A model generated the notes under the pieces. It ran no database searches. It had not been told where the DNA came from and saw only the letters and a list, made by a program, of their open reading frames with translations. A stretch of 45,399 nucleotides of DNA from Candidatus Coatesiibacteriota bacterium (GTDB lineage Bacteria; RBG-13-66-14; B26-G2; WVWN01): contig CP070633.1 in NCBI GenBank assembly GCA_020356085.1, forward strand, positions 1,147,388 to 1,192,786, in the 5' to 3' direction. Below are positions 40,047-45,399 of this stretch, piece by piece; within the stretch, counting starts at the first letter, position 1; each line of letters opens with the position of its first letter. The translations under genes were made by a program, and so were the position numbers.

Positions 40047-40607
40047 ATGGCCGAATTCCCGGTGAAGATCTGGTTGGCGGCCGTGAAATGGCCGCTAACC
40101 TTTTTTTTCAACCGCTTCGTGCTGCGCCGAACGCGCCTTCGCGCGACGCCGGCCTTCGCCGCGTGGGCGACGGCGGCGGCAGCCGGCGGTCCTCCCGCGA
40201 TAGCCACCGCGGTCAAAACCCGCGTACGATACGCCAACGACCCGTTCGGCGGCCTACTCGACTACGTGGCCGCGCCCGAGGTCACCTGGGCGCGCGGCTG
40301 GGGCGATTGCGACGACTTCTCCTACCTGACCGCGGAGGTCCTACGCCGCGCCGGCGTCGAGTGCTGGATTGCGACGTACGTATGCTGGAACGTCAAGGAC
40401 TCGCACGTCGTTTGCCTTTTCCGCCTCGGCGAGCGGTACGCCCTTCTCGACCAAGGCGAATTACGTATGGACCTCGCCTCGCTGGCGGAGGCGGCCCGGG
40501 AGGCGAGGCCGACGGCGACGGTCGCCGCGCAGTACGTCCGGCCGTACCTCGCGGAGGCCATAGGCCGTTGGTTTTCGAGGCCCCCGGTCGCCGCAGCGAA
40601 AGAATGA
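40047..40607 (+). CDS. Transglutaminase-like protein
   Basis: A 186-aa protein. The transglutaminase-like triad is visible: Cys in GWGDCDDFSYLTAEVLRRAG, His in KDSHVVCLF and Asp in YALLDQGEL. The WGDCDDF pattern resembles bacterial transglutaminase-like cysteine peptidases. The N-terminus is amphipathic or hydrophobic (IWLAAVKWPLTFFFNRFVL) and may associate with the membrane; no signal peptide cleavage site is evident. It starts 3 nt after the GT2 stop, so the two are co-translated. Expected activity: cysteine protease or amide-bond chemistry; substrate unknown. Confidence 0.85.
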   Translation: MAEFPVKIWLAAVKWPLTFFFNRFVLRRTRLRATPAFAAWATAAAAGGPPAIATAVKTRVRYANDPFGGLLDYVAAPEVTWARGWGDCDDFSYLTAEVLRRAGVECWIATYVCWNVKDSHVVCLFRLGERYALLDQGELRMDLASLAEAAREARPTATVAAQYVRPYLAEAIGRWFSRPPVAAAKE

Positions 40608-40696
40608 TTTCCTATTGATTTCCCCCACCTTTTTATATTAACGTTGCGGCCCCGCGAAAAATAACCTTTCAATCGGTAAATCTGGAAGGAGCGCTT

Positions 40697-41590
40697 ATGT
40701 CCGACGAACTCATTATCCAAGGGTTAACGCTCGAGCAGTACGCGCTCTACAGCGCCGAGGCCAACCTGCTGCGCCAAAAATGGGAACAGAGCGAAGGGTC
40801 GTTAGATATCCGCGACGAAATGCTGGGGATCTTAAAGAAATACAGCCAAAACCCCGCGACCTGCATGGACGAGGAGGGCAACCTGAATTACCACGCCTGC
40901 GGCCTTATTGCCGAATGGCACGACGTCATTAACAAAGACGCCGAAATGATGACGCAGTACAGCCAGATCTCCGGCGACTACGTGTCGAAGCAGATGTTCG
41001 GAACCGCCGAGGCGACCGCCGGCGAGACGGTAGAGGGCGTGACGCTCGAGCAATACGCCGAGACGGCGGCCAAAACCCAGCACGCGAGCGAGGTGGAGGC
41101 GCCCGGCATTATTATGAATCTGGGTTATTACAAAGATATGGACCATTACGGCCGCGTGCGCGACGCCTTCACCAAAGCCATGGAGGAGGATGTTTCCCTC
41201 AAGCTCGCGACCCATTTCGGCCAGCTGTTCGCCAAGTACGGAACGGCCCATATGGAGGCCGCGACGCAGCATACAATCGACGTGGTAGCGGAGGCTATCG
41301 AAGAGGGCGAGGACCGCGACGCGCTAATCGAGGAAGCCGTCCGGGAGGTCGTAAAACGCGCGGCCGCCGGCGACGTCGCGGGAATCGTCGATTACCTGAA
41401 GCAAACCTTCCCCGACGACGCCGACGACAACGACGCGCTCGATTGGTATCTCGACAAGGCGTGCGACTTGCTCGCCGAGGCCGGTAACCGCGACGCCGCC
41501 CGCCACCTCCTGGGAGTTCGGCACGGCCTCGTAGGCGAGGACGAAGATAGAGAGGAGTGGATCGAGAGTGAACTCGACTCCCTCTTCTAG
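40697..41590 (+). CDS. Uncharacterised helical protein with repeated GLTLEQYA motif
   Basis: A 297-aa acidic cytoplasmic protein, not recognised with confidence. Two copies of a motif, GLTLEQYALYSAEANL (about residues 9-24) and GVTLEQYAETAAKTQ (about 115-129), are followed by helical segments including MDHYGRVRDAFTKAMEED and LATHFGQLFAKYG. The spacing suggests a tandem duplication of a ~100-residue unit. It recalls families with G-(I/V)-(S/T)-LE-x-YA repeats such as DUF6620, but I am unsure. The C-terminal part is highly acidic. GGAAGGAG lies 7 nt before the ATG. The next gene overlaps its end by 23 nt, so the two are co-expressed. A promoter is likely in 40608-40696 but not clearly readable. 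Confidence 0.7.
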   Translation: MSDELIIQGLTLEQYALYSAEANLLRQKWEQSEGSLDIRDEMLGILKKYSQNPATCMDEEGNLNYHACGLIAEWHDVINKDAEMMTQYSQISGDYVSKQMFGTAEATAGETVEGVTLEQYAETAAKTQHASEVEAPGIIMNLGYYKDMDHYGRVRDAFTKAMEEDVSLKLATHFGQLFAKYGTAHMEAATQHTIDVVAEAIEEGEDRDALIEEAVREVVKRAAAGDVAGIVDYLKQTFPDDADDNDALDWYLDKACDLLAEAGNRDAARHLLGVRHGLVGEDEDREEWIESELDSLF

Positions 41591-41987
41591 CGAACCTGAA
41601 ATAGTCGCCGTCGCGCGGGCGAAGGCCGAATACATCAAGGCCGAAATGATGGCCGAGTTTAAGCGGCTCGACGCCGGCGAGACCCAACTCACGCCCGCCG
41701 TCGTAAAGACCTTCGAACGAAAGTGGAAAGGCGAGCTAAAAGAACTCGACGACCGGATCTTCACCGCCAGCGTCTCGCCGGGGGCGGAAGCGTACGTCGG
41801 CCCGCTGGAGGAAATGAAAAAAGAGCTGACCGGTTTTATCGACCAATACCTCCAAGCGCTCACTTACCACTACGTCCGTGAGGCGGGCGAGGCGCCGGCC
41901 GAGCCGACAGAGGACGAGAAAGCGCGGCGGCGCGCCGAACGTCGCGCACGGATGGAAAAATTCCGGCGGGGCGAAAAGCCGGACTAA
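41568..41987 (+). CDS. Uncharacterised small charged protein
   Basis: A 139-aa protein of unknown function. GTG start with GAGAGGAG 10 nt upstream, overlapping the previous gene by 23 nt. The body (about 10-95) looks like an amphipathic helical bundle (AEYIKAEMMAEFKRLDAGE, KTFERKWKGELKELDDRIF). The C-terminal 30 residues are strongly basic (KARRRAERRARMEKFRRGE), which could contact nucleic acid or membrane. No known motif. The overlap implies partnership with the 40697 protein. Confidence 0.7.
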   Translation: MNSTPSSSEPEIVAVARAKAEYIKAEMMAEFKRLDAGETQLTPAVVKTFERKWKGELKELDDRIFTASVSPGAEAYVGPLEEMKKELTGFIDQYLQALTYHYVREAGEAPAEPTEDEKARRRAERRARMEKFRRGEKPD

Positions 41988-42001
41988 CCGCCGCGCGGCG
42001 G
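41988..42001. repeat. Palindrome after the 41568 gene
   Basis: CCGCCGCGCGGCGG, a perfect 14-bp palindrome directly after the stop codon. No T-run follows, so it is not a clear terminator. Confidence 0.4.
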
Positions 42002-42032
42002 CCGGCGCCAAAGCTCTGAGGAGTGGATTATC

Positions 42033-42983
42033 GTGAAAGCGGTCGTTTTAACCAGCGGGAAGCTTTCGGCCCGCGAGGACTATCCCAAACCGGCGCCGGA
42101 ACGCGACGAGGCGGTCGTCAAGGTTACCCTGGCGGGCGTATGCGACACCGACGTCCAGCTCGCCGGCGGGTATCTCTCGTTCGAGGGCGTCCCGGGCCAC
42201 GAGTTCGTGGGCGTCGTGGAAGCCGGCTCCGCGGATTGGCTCGGCCAACGCGTCGTCGGCGAAATCAACTGTCCGTGCGGCGTATGCGAGCGCTGCCTTG
42301 CGGGACGTGGAAACCATTGCGCGTACCGGACCGTGCTGGGGATAGACGGCCGCGACGGCGCCTTCGCCGAATACCTCCTGCTTCCGACCGCCAACCTTCA
42401 CGTCGTCCCGGCCGGCCTTCCGGAGGAAAAAGCCGTCTTTACCGAACCGTTGGCGGCTGCGGTGAACGTCGTGGAGCTTACGCACGTCGCCCCGACGGAC
42501 CAGGTCGCCGTCGTGGGGGACGGCAAACTGGGTCTCCTCGTCGCCCAGGTCGTGAGTCTGACGGGGGCTGCGGTCGTCGTCGCCGGCCACCACCCCGGCC
42601 GCGCCGAAAAGCTCGCGCGGATGGGCCGCACGCTACCGCTCCTCGCCCCCGCCGACGTCCCCGCCAACCACTTCGACGTCGTCGTCGAGTGCACCGGCGC
42701 CGCCGACGGCCTGGACCACGCGCTGCGGTACGTCCGCCCGGCCGGCGTCGTCGTACTCAAGACGACTCTCGCCGACCCGTACAACGTCGACCTGGCGGCC
42801 GCCGTCGTCGACGAGATCGCTATAGTCGGGAACCGGTGCGGCCCCTTTACCCCGGCACTCCACCTCCTGCAGGAGGGCCTGGTCGACCCGACGCCGCTCG
42901 TCGAGGAAACCCACGCCGTCGAGGATTTACCGGACCTTCTGGCGCGCGGCGCCCCCGGATTGAAACATTTAATCCGTCTCTAA
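42033..42983 (+). CDS. Zinc-dependent medium-chain dehydrogenase (MDR family)
   Basis: A 316-aa alcohol/polyol dehydrogenase-type enzyme. Catalytic zinc ligands: Cys in AGVCDTD (about 36), His-Glu in PGHEFVG (about 55) and a later Glu in FTEPLA. The structural zinc site is CPCGVCERCLAGRGNHC. The Rossmann NAD(P)-binding loop VVGDGKLGLLVAQVV has the GxGxxG spacing with Asp and Lys inside. The start codon is GTG, with GAGGAG 9 nt upstream. Substrate (alcohol, threonine or polyol) cannot be told. Slightly short for the family (~340 aa). It shares a terminator with the convergent 44-aa protein gene. Confidence 0.93.
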   Translation: MKAVVLTSGKLSAREDYPKPAPERDEAVVKVTLAGVCDTDVQLAGGYLSFEGVPGHEFVGVVEAGSADWLGQRVVGEINCPCGVCERCLAGRGNHCAYRTVLGIDGRDGAFAEYLLLPTANLHVVPAGLPEEKAVFTEPLAAAVNVVELTHVAPTDQVAVVGDGKLGLLVAQVVSLTGAAVVVAGHHPGRAEKLARMGRTLPLLAPADVPANHFDVVVECTGAADGLDHALRYVRPAGVVVLKTTLADPYNVDLAAAVVDEIAIVGNRCGPFTPALHLLQEGLVDPTPLVEETHAVEDLPDLLARGAPGLKHLIRL

Positions 42984-43009
42984 AAAAACGGCGGCCGCCC
43001 GGCCGCCGT
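42982..43009. terminator. Terminator between the MDR gene and the 44-aa protein gene
   Basis: A 10-bp G/C-rich stem (42988-42997 with 43000-43009). On the minus strand it is followed by seven T (42982-42988), an excellent terminator for the TonB-receptor unit. On the plus strand TTCGCATTT follows, so it may also terminate the MDR gene. Confidence 0.85.
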
Positions 43010-43027
43010 TCGCATTTCCAGTTCCCC

Positions 43028-43162
43028 CTACTCGCCTTTGGCTTCCAACCGTTTAACGCGCTCCTCCAGCGCTCGAAAGCGCCGCGCTTGCAGGAAATCG
43101 CCGACGAGATTGATAAGGTAGAGCAACGTTAAAAAAGACAACCAGATCGCGGCCCACTTCAT
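43028..43162 (-). CDS. 44-aa membrane and coiled-coil protein
   Basis: A small frame of 44 codons with GGAGGAGG about 5 nt before the ATG at 43162, one of the best ribosome-binding sites in the window. The start KWAAIWLSFLTLLYLINLV is a single transmembrane helix. The rest (FLQARRFRALEERVKRLEA) is a charged amphipathic helix with heptad-like spacing. It begins 15 nt downstream of the TonB-dependent receptor stop and ends before the terminator, so it is the last gene of that unit. Possible roles: assembly partner or regulator of the receptor, or an unrelated small membrane protein (inference). Confidence 0.75.
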   Translation of the reverse strand: MKWAAIWLSFLTLLYLINLVGDFLQARRFRALEERVKRLEAKGE

Positions 43163-43177
43163 GTCAGCCTCCTCCGG

Positions 43178-45399
<2,222 letters not shown>

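Noticed and set aside
42023-43132. 369-aa arginine-rich frame across the MDR gene
   Set aside because: A shadow of the dehydrogenase frame; it also runs through the terminator and the antisense of the 44-aa gene.

Overview
The window comes from a GC-rich, Gram-negative-type (diderm) and probably anaerobic bacterium. Diderm features are an Lnt apolipoprotein N-acyltransferase, a TonB-dependent receptor, a TolC-like outer-membrane channel, a LolD-like ATPase fragment and many lipoproteins. A four-subunit 2-oxoacid:ferredoxin oxidoreductase suggests anaerobic metabolism. An MglB/MglA/PATAN polarity module together with ClpC, GatCA and GT-C/TPR fusion proteins fits a deep-branching or candidate-phylum bacterium (Coatesbacteria or another FCB-like or uncultured lineage). 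That placement is an inference; no rRNA is present. No phage, IS element, CRISPR array or integrase was seen. Genes are densely packed and most are housekeeping, but several are family-level unknowns.

Layout. 1-3700: end of a LolD-type ATPase, clpC, a DUF3467 protein and a HIT/Ap4A-phosphorylase-like protein. 3720-8326 (minus): two tandem ~706-aa fusions of a GT-C membrane glycosyltransferase-like domain with C-terminal TPRs. Between them lies a decayed N-terminal fragment of a third copy, and a strong promoter now abuts it. 8367-8438 (minus): tRNA-Glu(CTC) with its own promoter and terminator. 8555-12456: lnt, a CreD-like membrane protein, a soluble histidine kinase and a 52-codon Tat-signal-like micro-ORF. 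12503-13210 (minus): a PglC-like sugar-phosphate transferase. 13332-20973: thrS, a zinc-ribbon/cyclase-like/AAA/TPR protein, then MglB, MglA and a DUF4388 (PATAN) protein. 21044-26042: a PcrA/UvrD helicase, then gatC, a Kelch lipoprotein and gatA. 26148-29631: a Cys/Met-metabolism PLP enzyme, two LppM-like lipoproteins and recR. 29705-30475 (minus): a secreted beta-propeller. 30714-33793: porCDAB. 33960-38240: a TolC / CPBP protease / HlyD-type adaptor / MacB-type ATPase operon with no permease. 38245-39271: a divergent radical SAM enzyme and a DUF6485 protein. 39360-41987: a GT2 glycosyltransferase, a transglutaminase-like protein and two uncharacterised proteins. 42033-42983: a zinc-dependent MDR dehydrogenase. 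43028-45058 (minus): a TonB-dependent receptor followed by a 44-aa membrane/coiled-coil protein. 45111-end: 5' part of tadA.

Regulation. Housekeeping-type promoters (TTGAC-N17/18-TATAAT-like) are easy to read here. Several place the -10 box only 7-9 nt before the start codon and no Shine-Dalgarno follows, so leaderless mRNAs look common (histidine kinase, sugar transferase, lnt). Convergent gene ends carry good intrinsic terminators. The mglB leader contains a hairpin that would mask the ribosome-binding site, plus a competing hairpin.

The most interesting regions are the cyclase-like/AAA/TPR-MglB-MglA-PATAN cluster with its leader, the GT-C/TPR duplication with a third remnant, the permease-less exporter operon, and the two small proteins (12298-12456 and 43028-43162).
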